From Ruminiclostridium papyrosolvens C7 (GTDB lineage: Bacteria > Bacillota > Clostridia > Acetivibrionales > DSM-1351): a stretch of 64,000 nucleotides of DNA. Made by a program: the position numbers and the translations under genes. The stretch's first letter is position 1. Every line of letters begins with the position of its first letter. The stretch is from the NCBI RefSeq assembly GCF_000421965.1, contig NZ_ATAY01000015.1, positions 62,001 through 126,000 of the forward strand, read 5' to 3'. Of the stretch, positions 18,701 to 27,268 are shown piece by piece. Under the pieces are notes generated by a model, which worked only from the letters and a program-made list of their open reading frames with translations, was not told the origin of the DNA and ran no database searches.

Positions 18701-19516
18701 AAACCTACCAAATTTAGCAAGATCATATCTCTTTGGATCAAAAAACAAACTGTTAAGCAGAGACCTTGCGCTGTCAACTGTAGGCGGTTCTCCAGGTCTT
18801 AATCTCTTGTATATTTCAAGTAAGCCTTCTTCTGTAGTTTTCGCATTATCCTTTTGTATTGTTGCGAGAAGTCTTTCATCTTCACCCAACAATTGCGTAA
18901 TTTCAAAGTCAGTACCGTACCCTAATGCTCTGAGCAGTACAGTTAAAGGCAATTTTCTTGTCCTGTCTATTCTGACTGAAAGTATGTCGTTTGAGTCTGT
19001 TTCGTATTCAAGCCATGCTCCCCTGTTAGGAATAACTGTGTTTGAGTACAGCTTTTTACCAACACGGTCAAACTTCATTGAATAGTAAATACCAGGTGAT
19101 CTTACCAACTGGCTGACAATTACACGCTCTGCACCATTAATTATAAAGGTTCCTGTGTCTGTCATAAGAGGAAAATCACCCATAAAGATTTCCTGCTCTT
19201 TTACTTCTCCAGATTCCTTGTTAATTAATCTTACCTTCGCCTTGAGGGGGGCTGAGTATGTAGTGTCCCTTTCCTTACATTCTTCGACACTATACTTTGG
19301 CGTATCATCAAGCGAATAATCCACAAAATCCAATATCAAGTTTCCAGTATAATCTGTTATCGGGGAAATATCTCTGAAAACTTCACGAAGCCCTTCATCC
19401 AAAAACCATTGATATGAGTTCTTTTGAACCTCTATCAGATTTGGCATTTCCAGTACTTCTCGCATTTTGGAATAACTCATCCTGGTGTTTCTACCCAATT
19501 TTACGGGTTGTACCAT
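15776..19516 (-). CDS. rpoB: DNA-directed RNA polymerase subunit beta
   Basis: Beta subunit of RNA polymerase, 1246 aa. The rifampicin pocket reads [20 protein letters not shown] followed by [11 protein letters not shown], the wild-type susceptible form. [15 protein letters not shown] and the C-terminal [20 protein letters not shown] segment are present. After the usual beta end there is an acidic tail of about 90 residues rich in Asp and Glu, ending [22 protein letters not shown] ribosome binding site precedes the ATG. It is transcribed from its own near-consensus promoter 330 nt upstream, separately from rplJL. Confidence 0.99.
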   Translation of the reverse strand: MVQPVKLGRNTRMSYSKMREVLEMPNLIEVQKNSYQWFLDEGLREVFRDISPITDYTGNLILDFVDYSLDDTPKYSVEECKERDTTYSAPLKAKVRLINKESGEVKEQEIFMGDFPLMTDTGTFIINGAERVIVSQLVRSPGIYYSMKFDRVGKKLYSNTVIPNRGAWLEYETDSNDILSVRIDRTRKLPLTVLLRALGYGTDFEITQLLGEDERLLATIQKDNAKTTEEGLLEIYKRLRPGEPPTVDSARSLLNSLFFDPKRYDLAKFGRFKFNKKLAISNLISGQVAAENIVSAETGEILVTEGELIEREKAVEVQNSGVNIVYLSVEGKSIKVIGNNTVDIRAFVDFDVSDIGITERVQYAVLKEILENTSGEEQIKKALKERINDLIPKHITVEDIISSINYIINLDYGIGSIDDIDHLGNRRLRSVGELLQNQFRIGLSRMERVVRERMTIQDIDIVTPQALINIRPVAAAIKEFFGSSQLSQFMDQTNPLAELTHKRRLSALGPGGLSRERAGFEVRDVHHSHYGRMCPIETPEGPNIGLIGSLSTYARVNEYGFIEAPYRKVDKKNRRVTNEIVYLTADVEDPFVVAQATEPLDDDGTFVSSKVVARYRHEILEVESNKIDFMDVSPKQMVSVATAMIPFLENDDANRALMGSNMQRQAVPLIKADSPIVGTGIEYKAARDSGVCVIAKNAGVIDKVSASEIVIKTNSGQKDTYKLLKYMRSNQGTCLNQRPIVRKGEIIEKGEIIADGPSTNNGEIALGRNILIGFMTWEGYNYEDAILINEKLVKEDVYTSIHIEEYEAESRDTKLGPEEITRDIPNVGEEALKDLDDRGIIRIGAEVRAGDILVGKVTPKGETELTAEERLLRAIFGEKAREVRDTSLRVPHGESGIIVDVKVFTRENGDELPPGVNQLVRCYIAQKRKISVGDKMAGRHGNKGVISRILPEEDMPFLPDGTPLEIVLNPLGVPSRMNIGQVLEVHLGFAAKALGWKIATPVFDGATEEDIRDTLIQAGKDPDGKTVLYDGRTGDPFDNRVTVGYMYYLKLAHLVDDKIHARSTGPYSLVTQQPLGGKAQFGGQRFGEMEVWALEAYGAAYTLQEILTVKSDDVVGRVKTYESIVKGENVPEPGIPESFKVLIKELQSLALDVKVYSEEQEEIAIKEYVEDDLEELNVNIEGREDEVVLTNDFDNELRDDVLEEELEIDDLDIGSISTGDNLEEELTEELFADDDLSDDFEDDEDF

Positions 19517-19838
19517 ATTTATATCACCTCATAAACTTATGACTTTATTAGGAATATTTTAAAATTTCACATAATTAGAATTATATTATGTAAAATCGTA
19601 AATCAAATTAACTGCAGTTACAACTAATAACTAAATAAAGATTTATTAGGGCATGGTTTAGCAATTTTTTCAGGTACTTCTCATTCCGTATATATTTCTA
19701 AAACCTACATATAATAAACCCATAGCAAACATTAAAATATTATTAACAATTATTGTCTTGTTTATTCGTATATGCTATAATTATGTACATCAAGTACGAA
19801 TTCTTCGACTCGGAAATGATAATAGAATTTTAATGCAG
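19517..19838 (-). other. Long rpoB leader, about 320 nt
   Basis: Between the promoter at 19845-19873 and the rpoB start lies a transcribed leader of about 320 nt. It is AT-rich with no ORF, no clear terminator-type hairpin and no riboswitch consensus that I can recognise. Confidence 0.55.
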
Positions 19839-19844
19839 TGTATA

Positions 19845-19873
19845 ATTATATCATAGCATGTATAGCTTGTCAA
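19845..19873 (-). promoter_or_regulatory. Consensus sigma-A promoter of rpoBC
   Basis: Minus strand: TTGACA (19868-19873), exactly 17 nt, TATAAT (19845-19850), preceded by TG one base upstream of the -10 (TGATATAAT). Every hexamer base matches the consensus and the extended -10 is present. Confidence 0.88.
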
Positions 19874-19877
19874 TCAT

Positions 19878-19903
19878 AAAAACGCATTAAATAAGGCGTT
19901 TTT
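19878..19903. terminator. Second terminator-like hairpin between rplL and rpoB
   Basis: An 8-bp stem (AAAAACGC with GCGTTTTT) closes a 10-nt loop and is flanked by T-runs on both strands. On the minus strand it lies after the rplL terminator and just before the rpoBC promoter, so it may serve as a backup terminator. Confidence 0.5.
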
Positions 19904-19967
19904 TTATTTTGTTTTTCTACATATTGCATATATTTAACTTAAACTAATTTAATTTAACTTAGATTTA

Positions 19968-20002
19968 AAAAAAAGAGGCGCTCACTGAGTGCCTCTTTTT
20001 TT
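19968..20002 (-). terminator. Intrinsic terminator of rplJL
   Basis: Arms 19968-19979 and 19991-20002 pair over 12 bp (GAGGC core plus A7/T7), and the minus strand ends in T7 directly after the GC core. It starts 12 nt after the rplL stop. Confidence 0.88.
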
Positions 20003-20014
20003 ATTGAGTTGAAA

Positions 20015-20398
20015 TTACTTAATTTCAACAGTTGCTCCAACTTCCTTGAACTTAGCTTCGATTGAAGCTGCTTCGTCCTTAGAAACGTTCTCTTTGATAG
20101 TCTTAGGTGCGCCATCAACGAGATCCTTAGCTTCTTTCAAACCAAGACCAGTTGCTTCTCTAACAACTTTGATAACCTTGATTTTGTCTGCTCCAACGTC
20201 CTTCAATATAACGTTGAATTCAGTCTTTTCTTCAGCTGCAGGAGCTGCTCCACCTGCTACTGGTGCTGCTGCAACTGCTACAGGAGCTGCTGCTGATACT
20301 CCGAATTCTTCTTCAAGAGCCTTTACAAGTTCTGATAATTCTAATACTGTCAAATTCTTTACATCTTCAATTAACTTTAAAACCTTTTCGCTAGCCAT
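20015..20398 (-). CDS. rplL: 50S ribosomal protein L7/L12
   Basis: L7/L12 forms the flexible stalk that recruits and stimulates translation GTPases. The 127-aa protein shows the three expected parts: an N-terminal dimerisation helix pair (residues 1-35, [20 protein letters not shown]), an Ala/Pro/Gly hinge (36-55, [20 protein letters not shown]) and the globular C-terminal domain containing [20 protein letters not shown], the factor-binding helix. It lies 67 nt after rplJ in the usual order, behind a GGAGG ribosome binding site, and is followed by a strong terminator. Confidence 0.99.
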   Translation of the reverse strand: MASEKVLKLIEDVKNLTVLELSELVKALEEEFGVSAAAPVAVAAAPVAGGAAPAAEEKTEFNVILKDVGADKIKVIKVVREATGLGLKEAKDLVDGAPKTIKENVSKDEAASIEAKFKEVGATVEIK

Positions 20399-20465
20399 TG
20401 TATAATACCTCCAAATAATTTTTGTTTTTAATAGTTTTTTAATATTTAAAGCTTCTTACATAAAA

Positions 20466-20996
20466 TTAAGCATTTGCTTTTTGTTCAGCAATAGCATTCA
20501 ATGCTACAACCAAACCTCTCATATTGCCGTTCAATACATTTACAAAACCGGATATAGGAGCATTGAAGCCACCCAAAACCTTTGCAATAAGTACCTCACG
20601 TGATGGTAATTCAGCAAGAGCCTTAACACCTTCAAGATCTATAACCTTACCTTCAACAACACCTACTTTAAGTTCGAGCTTATCAAATTTCTTTGCAAAC
20701 TCTGAAAGAACCTTTGCAGGTGCTACAGCATCAGATGAACTGATAGCCATCGCTGTTGGTCCTGTTAAAAAGTCATCCAACTCAATTCCGCTTTCCTTCA
20801 TTGCAAGGCTTGTTAATGTATTTTTAACTACCTTGTATTCAACTCCGGCTTTTCTAAGAGCGTTTCTGAGTTCTGTATCCTGTTCAACAGTTAATCCTCT
20901 ATAATCAGCAAGTACAATTGATTGCGCAGACTTTATCTTTTCAGTTAAATCTGTTACAACTTGTTTCTTCTGTTCAAGAATCTTGTTACTAGGCAA
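20466..20996 (-). CDS. rplJ: 50S ribosomal protein L10
   Basis: L10 anchors the L7/L12 stalk to 23S rRNA and represses its own operon by binding the leader. The ATG at 21005 lies only 3 nt from the GGAGG, while the TTG at 20996 has 12 nt in total, about 8-9 from the end of the site, and gives the family-like start MPSNKILEQKKQVV (176 aa), so I prefer the TTG; the longer version adds three residues. The DYRGLTVEQDTELRNALRKA segment is the conserved RNA-binding part and the Ala-rich C-terminal helix is the L12-binding spine. The gene sits directly behind an L10 leader. Confidence 0.97.
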   Translation of the reverse strand: MPSNKILEQKKQVVTDLTEKIKSAQSIVLADYRGLTVEQDTELRNALRKAGVEYKVVKNTLTSLAMKESGIELDDFLTGPTAMAISSSDAVAPAKVLSEFAKKFDKLELKVGVVEGKVIDLEGVKALAELPSREVLIAKVLGGFNAPISGFVNVLNGNMRGLVVALNAIAEQKANA

Positions 20997-21046
20997 AACA
21001 TCCACCTCCTTTTGTTTAATAGCAGATTATTTATATAAAATATAAA

Positions 21047-21180
21047 TAAAAAACCCTTTGTTTGTGCATAGACATACAAAGGGTAATTAATTCGTTATTA
21101 ATAAAACCTCGGTAGGATGATTTCCAATCAATTATGCTTGCGGTATAGAATCCCCTGAGCACCTACTGTCTATGGCACAA
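21047..21180 (-). ncRNA. L10 ribosomal protein leader
   Basis: The 5' UTR of rplJ shows the layout of the L10 leader: on the minus strand AGACAGTAGGTG pairs across a junction with CATCCTACCGAGG, followed by a terminator-like hairpin (arms 21053-21061 and 21076-21084, 9 bp) ending in T6. L10-L12 complex binding to this RNA is known in Bacillus to attenuate the operon. Identification is by motif and position. Confidence 0.82.
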
Positions 21181-21198
21181 TATTCAATTTACTATAAT

Positions 21199-21227
21199 AT
21201 AATAATACTAAACAAGCTATTTGTAAA
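21199..21227 (-). promoter_or_regulatory. Probable promoter of rplJL
   Basis: Minus strand TTTACA (21222-21227), 17 nt, TATTAT (21199-21204). It starts 20 nt after the rplA stop and places the transcription start just before the L10 leader. Confidence 0.6.
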
Positions 21228-21247
21228 GTACCTTTTTTTACTAAGTA

Positions 21248-21940
21248 TTATTCAACTCTCAATGGATTGATTTTTATACCAGGTCCCATTGTTGAAGTAA
21301 CAACAACACTCTTTAAATACTGACCCTTTGCAGCAGCTGGCTTAGCCTTTATAATTGCTCCAAGAAGAGTTCGGAAATTATCCATAAGCTTCTCATTACC
21401 AAATGATGCTTTTCCGATAGGGCAGTGAATTATATTTGTTTTGTCAAGTCTGTACTCAATCTTACCGGCTTTAATATCGGCAATAGCTCTTGCTACGTCC
21501 ATTGATACAGTACCTGCTTTTGGGTTAGGCATAAGACCCTTAGGACCCAACACCTTACCTAATCTACCAACAACACCCATCATGTCGGGAGTTGCTACAA
21601 CTACATCATATTCAAACCAGTTCTCATTCTGAATTTTTGATACTAATTCTTCTGCACCAACAAAATCAGCTCCGGCTTGTTCTGCTTCCTTTGCTTTATC
21701 TCCTTTTGCAAATACCAACACTCTAACCTTTTTACCAGTTCCGTGAGGAAGTACTACCGCACCTCTAACCTGTTGGTCTGCATGTCTGGAGTCAACACCA
21801 AGCTTAACATGAACTTCGATTGTCTCATCAAACTTTGCTTTAGCAGTTTTCTGAGTAAGTTCAAGAGCCTCTGAAGGTTCATAAAGCTTTAATCTATCAA
21901 TAAGTTTTGAGCTTTCTTGATACTTCTTTCCTCTAAACAT
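21248..21940 (-). CDS. rplA: 50S ribosomal protein L1
   Basis: L1 forms the mobile stalk at the ribosomal E site and binds 23S helix 77 as well as its own mRNA. Length 230 aa is typical. Seen: N-terminal [15 protein letters not shown], the first domain motif [28 protein letters not shown], and the C-terminal [14 protein letters not shown], which contains the TSTMGP signature. The ATG has an AAGGAGTG ribosome binding site. It follows rplK by 111 nt, a gap that contains a probable L1 regulatory structure. Confidence 0.99.
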   Translation of the reverse strand: MFRGKKYQESSKLIDRLKLYEPSEALELTQKTAKAKFDETIEVHVKLGVDSRHADQQVRGAVVLPHGTGKKVRVLVFAKGDKAKEAEQAGADFVGAEELVSKIQNENWFEYDVVVATPDMMGVVGRLGKVLGPKGLMPNPKAGTVSMDVARAIADIKAGKIEYRLDKTNIIHCPIGKASFGNEKLMDNFRTLLGAIIKAKPAAAKGQYLKSVVVTSTMGPGIKINPLRVE

Positions 21941-21954
21941 TTGTCACACTCCTT

Positions 21955-21996
21955 AAGTGGTTAATTATTGTCGGAAACTTAAAGTTTCCTCCCACG
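21955..21996 (-). promoter_or_regulatory. Probable L1 autoregulatory site upstream of rplA
   Basis: On the minus strand GTGGGAGG opens a structure in which GTGG pairs with a distal CCAC (21957-21960) and an inner hairpin GGAAACTT/AAGTTTCC forms. The GTGGGAGG...ACCAC pattern just before rplA recurs in Firmicutes and resembles the L1-binding region of 23S rRNA. Structure seen; L1 binding inferred. Confidence 0.5.
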
Positions 21997-22051
21997 AATT
22001 GTCAAAACTGCATTACGAGCAGTCTTTGCACTTTCGTACATCGCCTGAAAA

Positions 22052-22477
22052 TTATTCAACTACTACGATACCCATACTGCGGGCTGTACCAGCAATCATT
22101 CTTGCTGCTGCATCAACACTTGCCGCATTTAAATCAGGCATTTTCTGCTCAGCTATTTTACGGACTTCATCCATTGTTATCTTCGCAACTTTATCCTTGT
22201 TTGGCTTACCAGAGCCGCTCTCAATTTTGCACGCCTTTTTCAGTAGAACAGCCGCCGGAGGAGTCTTTGTTATGAAGGAAAACGATCTATCAGCGTATAC
22301 TGTTATTACAACAGGAATAATAAGTCCTGCATCTTTTGCTGTTCTCTCGTTAAATTCCTTACAAAAACCCATAATGTTAACGCCATGCTGTCCTAATGCT
22401 GGTCCAACCGGTGGAGCCGGAGTTGCCTTCCCCGCAGGAATTTGAAGTTTTACGTAACCTGCAATTTTCTTTGCCAT
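22052..22477 (-). CDS. rplK: 50S ribosomal protein L11
   Basis: L11 binds the GTPase-associated region of 23S rRNA and is the site of thiopeptide action and of RelA-type sensing. I chose the ATG at 22477 ([18 protein letters not shown], 141 aa) because a GGGAGGTGG site sits at good distance; the open frame upstream only begins at a GTG that lies inside that site. The Pro-rich [20 protein letters not shown] motif and the C-terminal [14 protein letters not shown] are typical. Order rplK-rplA is conserved. Confidence 0.98.
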   Translation of the reverse strand: MAKKIAGYVKLQIPAGKATPAPPVGPALGQHGVNIMGFCKEFNERTAKDAGLIIPVVITVYADRSFSFITKTPPAAVLLKKACKIESGSGKPNKDKVAKITMDEVRKIAEQKMPDLNAASVDAAARMIAGTARSMGIVVVE

Positions 22478-22565
22478 TAATTCCACCTCCCAAATTTCTT
22501 ACCAATTGCTTATTTTGATTTATTAAAATGATAAAACAGTTTGACTGTCTCATCTGCCTTATGGC

Positions 22566-23117
22566 CTAAATTTTCTGAATCTGTGTCAATTCAAGTTCAA
22601 CAGGAGTCTCTCTGCCAAACATTGATACAGAAACTCTAACCTTCTTTTTCTCAAGATTAATCTCTTCGACAATCCCGATAAAGTTTTCAAGAGGTCCGGA
22701 TGTAACTCTGACATTATCATTAACTTCGTAATCTACTTCCGGAGCAAATTCTTCAACTCCCATTGCCTTAACTTCATCATCAGACAAAGGTACTGGTTTC
22801 GATCCAGGTCCTACAAAGCCGGTAACCCCTCTGGTATTTCTAACGATATACCAAGACTCGTCCGACATAATCATTTTGACAAGAACATACCCAGGAAATA
22901 CTTTCTTCAGAGTAGCTTTTTTCTTGCCGTCCTTGATCTCAATCTGCTCTTCCATCGGAACAACAATGTCAACGATGTAATCCTGCATACTTCTGTTTTC
23001 AACTATCTTTTCAAGATTTGCTTTAACTTTGTTTTCATACCCTGAATAGGTGTGAACAACATACCACTTAGTTTCTTCAGACATATCAAAAACAGGCCCA
23101 TCCAACAAGAGCCCCAT
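22566..23117 (-). CDS. nusG: Transcription termination/antitermination factor NusG
   Basis: NusG binds the RNA polymerase clamp and modulates pausing, termination and coupling. The NGN domain begins KWYVVHTYSGYENKVKANLE and the C-terminal KOW domain contains LENFIGIVEEINLEKKKVRV. The start is uncertain: the ATG at 23117 has a GGGAGG site but only 2-nt spacing, whereas the internal ATG at 23084 gives the family-typical MSEETKWYVV start (172 aa) without a clear ribosome binding site. secE lies 27 nt upstream, the usual pairing. Confidence 0.97.
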   Translation of the reverse strand: MGLLLDGPVFDMSEETKWYVVHTYSGYENKVKANLEKIVENRSMQDYIVDIVVPMEEQIEIKDGKKKATLKKVFPGYVLVKMIMSDESWYIVRNTRGVTGFVGPGSKPVPLSDDEVKAMGVEEFAPEVDYEVNDNVRVTSGPLENFIGIVEEINLEKKKVRVSVSMFGRETPVELELTQIQKI

Positions 23118-23144
23118 GTCCTCCCTCTAATTCTTGTAAACCAA

Positions 23145-23384
23145 TTACCTCGTAAATACAATCTCAGCGAGCTTCGTAAATCCGAAATCAGCAACCCATA
23201 TTATCGCGCCAACAATCAGGCAGAAAATAAGTACTGTCGCGGTATTGTTTATAAGCTGAGTTCTATTTGGCCAAATAACTTTCTTCAGCTCAGCCTTGAT
23301 TTCTCTATACAACTTTGCAATTCCTTGGCCACTCTTCTTTAACCGAGATACTTTTTTAACCTCGTTTTCAGCCATTTTAATCAC
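23145..23384 (-). CDS. secE: Preprotein translocase subunit SecE
   Basis: SecE is the small clamp subunit of the SecYEG channel. The 79-aa protein has a Lys-rich cytoplasmic N-terminus, an amphipathic helix (IAKLYREIKAELKKVIWPNR, containing the conserved KVxWP motif) and one transmembrane helix (about residues 46-68, TATVLIFCLIVGAIIWVADF). It sits between rpmG and nusG as in most bacteria. The ATG lies after GGGAAGTG. Confidence 0.97.
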   Translation of the reverse strand: MIKMAENEVKKVSRLKKSGQGIAKLYREIKAELKKVIWPNRTQLINNTATVLIFCLIVGAIIWVADFGFTKLAEIVFTR

Positions 23385-23479
23385 TTCCCAATAATAATAT
23401 TTAAATATAATTGGCAGTTATACCGTAATTGTTGACACAAAATACGTATAATTAAACATTGCCACCCTTTTACACAAAA

Positions 23480-23629
23480 CTATTTTGTTTCCTTGTGAAC
23501 AGTGTGCTTGTGACAGAATTTGCAATATTTTTTAAGTTCAAGTCTATCAGGGTCATTCTTCTTATTCTTCATGTTAGAATAATTTCTCTGCTTACAATCA
23601 GTACATGCGAGCGTAATCTTAACTCTCAT
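23480..23629 (-). CDS. rpmG: 50S ribosomal protein L33
   Basis: The true start is the ATG at 23629 ([17 protein letters not shown], 49 aa), 8 nt after a GGAGGTG site; the open frame extends 13 codons further but without support. Two CxxC pairs (CTDC near the N-terminus and CKFC near the C-terminus) show this is the zinc-binding C+ form, rather than the zinc-free paralogue that some Firmicutes use under zinc shortage. The TVHKETK ending is typical. It leads the rpmG-secE-nusG order. Confidence 0.97.
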   Translation of the reverse strand: MRVKITLACTDCKQRNYSNMKNKKNDPDRLELKKYCKFCHKHTVHKETK

Positions 23630-23725
23630 CAATAACACCTCCAGCCGCTCAAATTGTATTTTCTCCATGTATGTTTTTTAATCATTTTTGACATAAAAAA
23701 AAAGACTTACACAGGAGCAATATTA

Positions 23726-23754
23726 AATTTAACATATATATATTAAAAAGTCAA
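23726..23754 (-). promoter_or_regulatory. Probable promoter of rpmG-secE-nusG
   Basis: Minus strand TTGACT (23749-23754), 17 nt, TAAATT (23726-23731), about 90 nt upstream of the rpmG start in the intergenic region shared with the divergent helicase gene. Confidence 0.6.
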
Positions 23755-23852
23755 GCAGTGTTTTTATATACAACCTGTTTTCCCCTTAGTATAGAACAAC
23801 CATTAACTAAATGTTATAATTAACAATATAATTTTAACGAAAGAAGATTACA

Positions 23853-25478
23853 ATGAACAAAACATTTAATGAATTGGGCATCTCTGCCCCTATTTTAAAA
23901 GCTATTGACGACATGGGCTTTAAAACTCCCACTGAAGTCCAGAGTAAAGCAATTCCGCATATTCTTAATAATGAAGACTTGATTGTTATGTCCAAGACAG
24001 GCAGCGGGAAAACTGCAGTTTTCGGTGTATCAATGCTACATATGACTGATCCTGAGGCGGAAGGTCCACTGGGACTTATTTTAACTCCGGCAAGAGAACT
24101 GGCGGTACAGGTGGACAGCGACATTCACAAAATGGCAAAATATCTCAAACATAAAACTACTGCAGTGTACGGTCAACATAATATTAGTGTAGAAACTCAA
24201 ATTCTTAAAAAGGGTGTATCAATTGTTACGGGAACACCGGGACGTGTGTTTGATCATATAAGTCATGGTTCACTGGTCACAAAAAATATTCGTTTTCTGG
24301 TGCTTGATGAAGCAGACAGAATGCTTGACATGGGCTTTCTGGATCAGGTCGTAAGGATTATAAAAACATTGCCCAAAGAGAGGATAACCCTTTTGTTTTC
24401 TGCTACCATGCCTCCTGAAATACATAATATCTGCAGCAAATATATGCAAAATCCCACTACTATAGAAATCGAATCACAGACTAAAACTGTGGATACTATT
24501 CATCAGGTGTATTACAGGGTTAATTATAATGAAAAGAATACTCAGTTGAACCGTCTGCTTATAGTGGAAAAGCCGGAAAGCTGCATGATTTTCTGTAATA
24601 CCAAAGCGGCTGTTGACAGAGTTCAGAGCTTCCTCACCAAAAAGGGCTATTCTTCTCAGGCACTTCACGGTGATATCCCGCAGAGCAAGCGACTGAATAC
24701 CATACAACAATTCAAACAGGGAAAGTTTCATCTGCTGGTGGCAACAGATGTTGCTGCAAGGGGTATCCATATTGAAGGTCTGTCGTTGGTAATAAACTAC
24801 GACGTCCCCAATGATAAGGATAACTATGTCCATAGAATTGGACGTACAGGCAGAGCGGGACATGATGGTCGTGCTTTTTCACTTGTAACGGGTGATGACA
24901 TAATTAGTTTATATGAGATTGAAGAACATATTGGGGCTTTGATACAGGAGGAGGAGTTGCCGAATGAGGATACCTTTAATAAGGCACTGGAGGAGGCAGA
25001 TGAATGGATAAAAACCAATTCCTTGAAGGAGAAAGCACCTCGTTCACCTTCCTCAGACTCAACTAATATTAAAAAGAAAAACGTACACAACAAAGATTCT
25101 GAGAGAATATCTCCTACAAAGTCGGATTATTCCAAACGTCCCGGTGCCAAGGGAAAGCCAACCGGGAAATCACTTTCCTCTGAGCCAAGGTCCGAAAGAA
25201 TTAATAAGGTTAATTCAATACCTTCTGACAAGAGGCCGACTAGGACACCAGTTGCTCCCGTTAAGAGTTCAAAACCGCCTATTCGCTCGGTTTCAAGGCA
25301 TGTTTCTCCGACTTCACCGGGGTTAAATTCACATGATATCAGGCACTCTGCAAGTGCTTCGTCAAATAGCAAAGTTGGAACAGTCGGTATTAAAAGTGCA
25401 GAAAGTTCTGCTAAAAATACAAATATTAATAAACAGCCTTTGATCAAAAGGATTTTTAACAGACTTTTTGGTAGATAA
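23853..25478 (+). CDS. DEAD-box ATP-dependent RNA helicase
   Basis: This 541-aa protein has a complete DEAD-box core: Q-motif region FNELGISAPILKAIDDMGF, Walker A SKTGSGKT (47-54), PTREL-like TPAREL, DEAD (152-155), SAT (183-185), and the second RecA domain with VATDVAARGIHI and HRIGRTGR (327-334). Residues from about 390 form a low-complexity basic tail rich in Ser, Pro and Lys, as in helicases that bind RNA through a disordered C-terminus; I see no DbpA-type RNA-binding domain. Likely roles are ribosome assembly, RNA decay or cold adaptation, as for CshA/DeaD-type proteins. It is the only plus-strand gene in this stretch, divergent from rpmG, with a modest GAAAGAAG ribosome binding site. 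Confidence 0.93.
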   Translation: MNKTFNELGISAPILKAIDDMGFKTPTEVQSKAIPHILNNEDLIVMSKTGSGKTAVFGVSMLHMTDPEAEGPLGLILTPARELAVQVDSDIHKMAKYLKHKTTAVYGQHNISVETQILKKGVSIVTGTPGRVFDHISHGSLVTKNIRFLVLDEADRMLDMGFLDQVVRIIKTLPKERITLLFSATMPPEIHNICSKYMQNPTTIEIESQTKTVDTIHQVYYRVNYNEKNTQLNRLLIVEKPESCMIFCNTKAAVDRVQSFLTKKGYSSQALHGDIPQSKRLNTIQQFKQGKFHLLVATDVAARGIHIEGLSLVINYDVPNDKDNYVHRIGRTGRAGHDGRAFSLVTGDDIISLYEIEEHIGALIQEEELPNEDTFNKALEEADEWIKTNSLKEKAPRSPSSDSTNIKKKNVHNKDSERISPTKSDYSKRPGAKGKPTGKSLSSEPRSERINKVNSIPSDKRPTRTPVAPVKSSKPPIRSVSRHVSPTSPGLNSHDIRHSASASSNSKVGTVGIKSAESSAKNTNINKQPLIKRIFNRLFGR

Positions 25479-25496
25479 GCTGTTAATCTATAAATG

Positions 25497-25524
25497 AAAG
25501 GGTGGCTGATATGCCACCCTTTTT
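25497..25524. terminator. Convergent terminator of the helicase and ilvB
   Basis: A 10-bp stem AAAGGGTGGC / GCCACCCTTT with a 6-nt loop, followed on the plus strand by T-rich sequence. It lies 18 nt after the helicase stop and 18 nt after the ilvB stop on the other strand. Confidence 0.85.
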
Positions 25525-25542
25525 ATTATTTGTAATGTAATG

Positions 25543-27222
25543 TTAACAGTCAACCACTTCATTTAACCCGGCTCCCGGCGGAACTATGGGAAATACTTTG
25601 TCGTCCTTGTCAATTTCAAAATTTAGCAGTACCGGACGGCAGGTTTCAGATAAAGCTGATGTAATAGCTTCATCTACCTGAGCCGGATGATTAACGTTTA
25701 TACCTTTTGCCCCAAAGGCTTCCGCCAGTGCTGCAAAATCTGTCCCTCTGTCGATTGATGTCTGACTGAATCTTCCCCCGAAAAATAATTCCTGCCACTG
25801 GCGAACCATTCCAAGTGCCTTATTGTTAAAAAGTGCGATTATTATCGGAAGTTTATACTCAACTGCTGTGGCAAGTTCACTGCAGTTCATTCTAAAGCTT
25901 CCGTCGCCGGCAATATTTATAACCTTTTTATCAGGTCTCGCTAGCTGTGCCCCAATACAGGCTCCAAGCCCATACCCCATTGTTCCCAGGCCACCTGAGG
26001 ATATAAACTGTCTGAACCGATTATATTTAAAATACTGAGCCGCCCACATCTGGTGCTGTCCTACCTCTGTTGTTATTAATGCATCACCTTCAGTAAGTTC
26101 GCATATTCTTTCTATAATATATTGTGGCTTAATTACCGTGTCTGAACTTTCATATTTTAAAGGATAGATTTCCTTCCATTCCAATACTTTTTTCATCCAA
26201 TCAGTATCTTTTTTATAAACTAAGTCTTTTAGCAACGTTTTTAGTATTTTCTTTATGTCACCAACGAGTGGAAAGTCTGCTCTCACATTTTTACTGACTT
26301 CAGCCGGATCAACATCTATATGCATTATCCTTGCTTCAGGTGCAAATGTATTTATATTGCTTACAATTCTGTCGCTGAATCGAGACCCGGCAACAATAAG
26401 CAAATCACAGCTATGTACGGCATAGTTGGAAGCCTTTGTGCCGTGCATGCCCACCATACCGGTGTATAGAGGATGTGTCCCGGGGAATGTCCCCATTCCC
26501 ATAAGTGATGTGCATACGGGAATTGATGCTGTTTCTGCCAGCTCTAATATTTCACTTTCTGCACCGGCTATACCGACCCCTGCTCCAGAGAGTAATAAAG
26601 GCCTTTTTGCTTCGTTTATGGCTTGAATCGCCCGGTCCAGATCATCTGAGGTTATTTCAGTCAGTTTTGTTGATTGATAATCGTCCTTATCAGGCTTTTG
26701 GGGCGTATACTCCACTTCCGCCGCCGTAACGTCTTTACATACATCCACCAATACAGGCCCCGGTCTGCCTTCTTTTGCAATGGCAAAGGCCTTTCTGATG
26801 GTCTGTGCGAGCTGTGCAACATCCTTTACTATAAAATTGTGCTTGGTTACGGGCATTGTTATCCCGGTAATATCTACTTCCTGAAAGGAGTCTTTTCCCA
26901 AAAGTGCAGTCGGCACCTGTCCTGTTATTGCAACCATTGGGACGGAATCCATATATGCTGTTGCAATACCTGTTACAAGGTTTGTTGCACCAGGCCCTGA
27001 CGTTGCTATACACACACCTACTTTGCCGGTTGCCCTGGCATAGCCGTCCGCCGCATGTGATGCCCCTTGTTCATGAGAGGTAAGTATGTGCCGTATTTCA
27101 TTTCTTGCCCTGTACAAGGCATCATAAATTATTATTGCCTGACCTCCCGGATATCCAAAAACCGTATCAACGCCCTGCTCTTTTAAACATTCTATAATAA
27201 CGTCAGCACCTGACAGTTTCAT
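25543..27222 (-). CDS. ilvB: Acetolactate synthase large (catalytic) subunit
   Basis: Catalyses the thiamine-diphosphate-dependent condensation of pyruvate to 2-acetolactate (or with 2-oxobutyrate to acetohydroxybutyrate) in branched-chain amino acid synthesis. The 559-aa protein shows the catalytic-Glu segment SHEQGASHAADGYAR near residue 50, the FAD-binding middle domain and the ThDP motif GDGSFRMN. It lies 46 nt downstream of ilvD. No small regulatory subunit gene (ilvN) is next to it, although 559 aa and the sequence fit the biosynthetic IlvB type rather than the catabolic AlsS; ilvN must be elsewhere or absent. Confidence 0.94.
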   Translation of the reverse strand: MKLSGADVIIECLKEQGVDTVFGYPGGQAIIIYDALYRARNEIRHILTSHEQGASHAADGYARATGKVGVCIATSGPGATNLVTGIATAYMDSVPMVAITGQVPTALLGKDSFQEVDITGITMPVTKHNFIVKDVAQLAQTIRKAFAIAKEGRPGPVLVDVCKDVTAAEVEYTPQKPDKDDYQSTKLTEITSDDLDRAIQAINEAKRPLLLSGAGVGIAGAESEILELAETASIPVCTSLMGMGTFPGTHPLYTGMVGMHGTKASNYAVHSCDLLIVAGSRFSDRIVSNINTFAPEARIMHIDVDPAEVSKNVRADFPLVGDIKKILKTLLKDLVYKKDTDWMKKVLEWKEIYPLKYESSDTVIKPQYIIERICELTEGDALITTEVGQHQMWAAQYFKYNRFRQFISSGGLGTMGYGLGACIGAQLARPDKKVINIAGDGSFRMNCSELATAVEYKLPIIIALFNNKALGMVRQWQELFFGGRFSQTSIDRGTDFAALAEAFGAKGINVNHPAQVDEAITSALSETCRPVLLNFEIDKDDKVFPIVPPGAGLNEVVDC

Positions 27223-27268
27223 TCACACATCACTCTCCCCTTTTATTTCATAATTGATTTTAATATTG

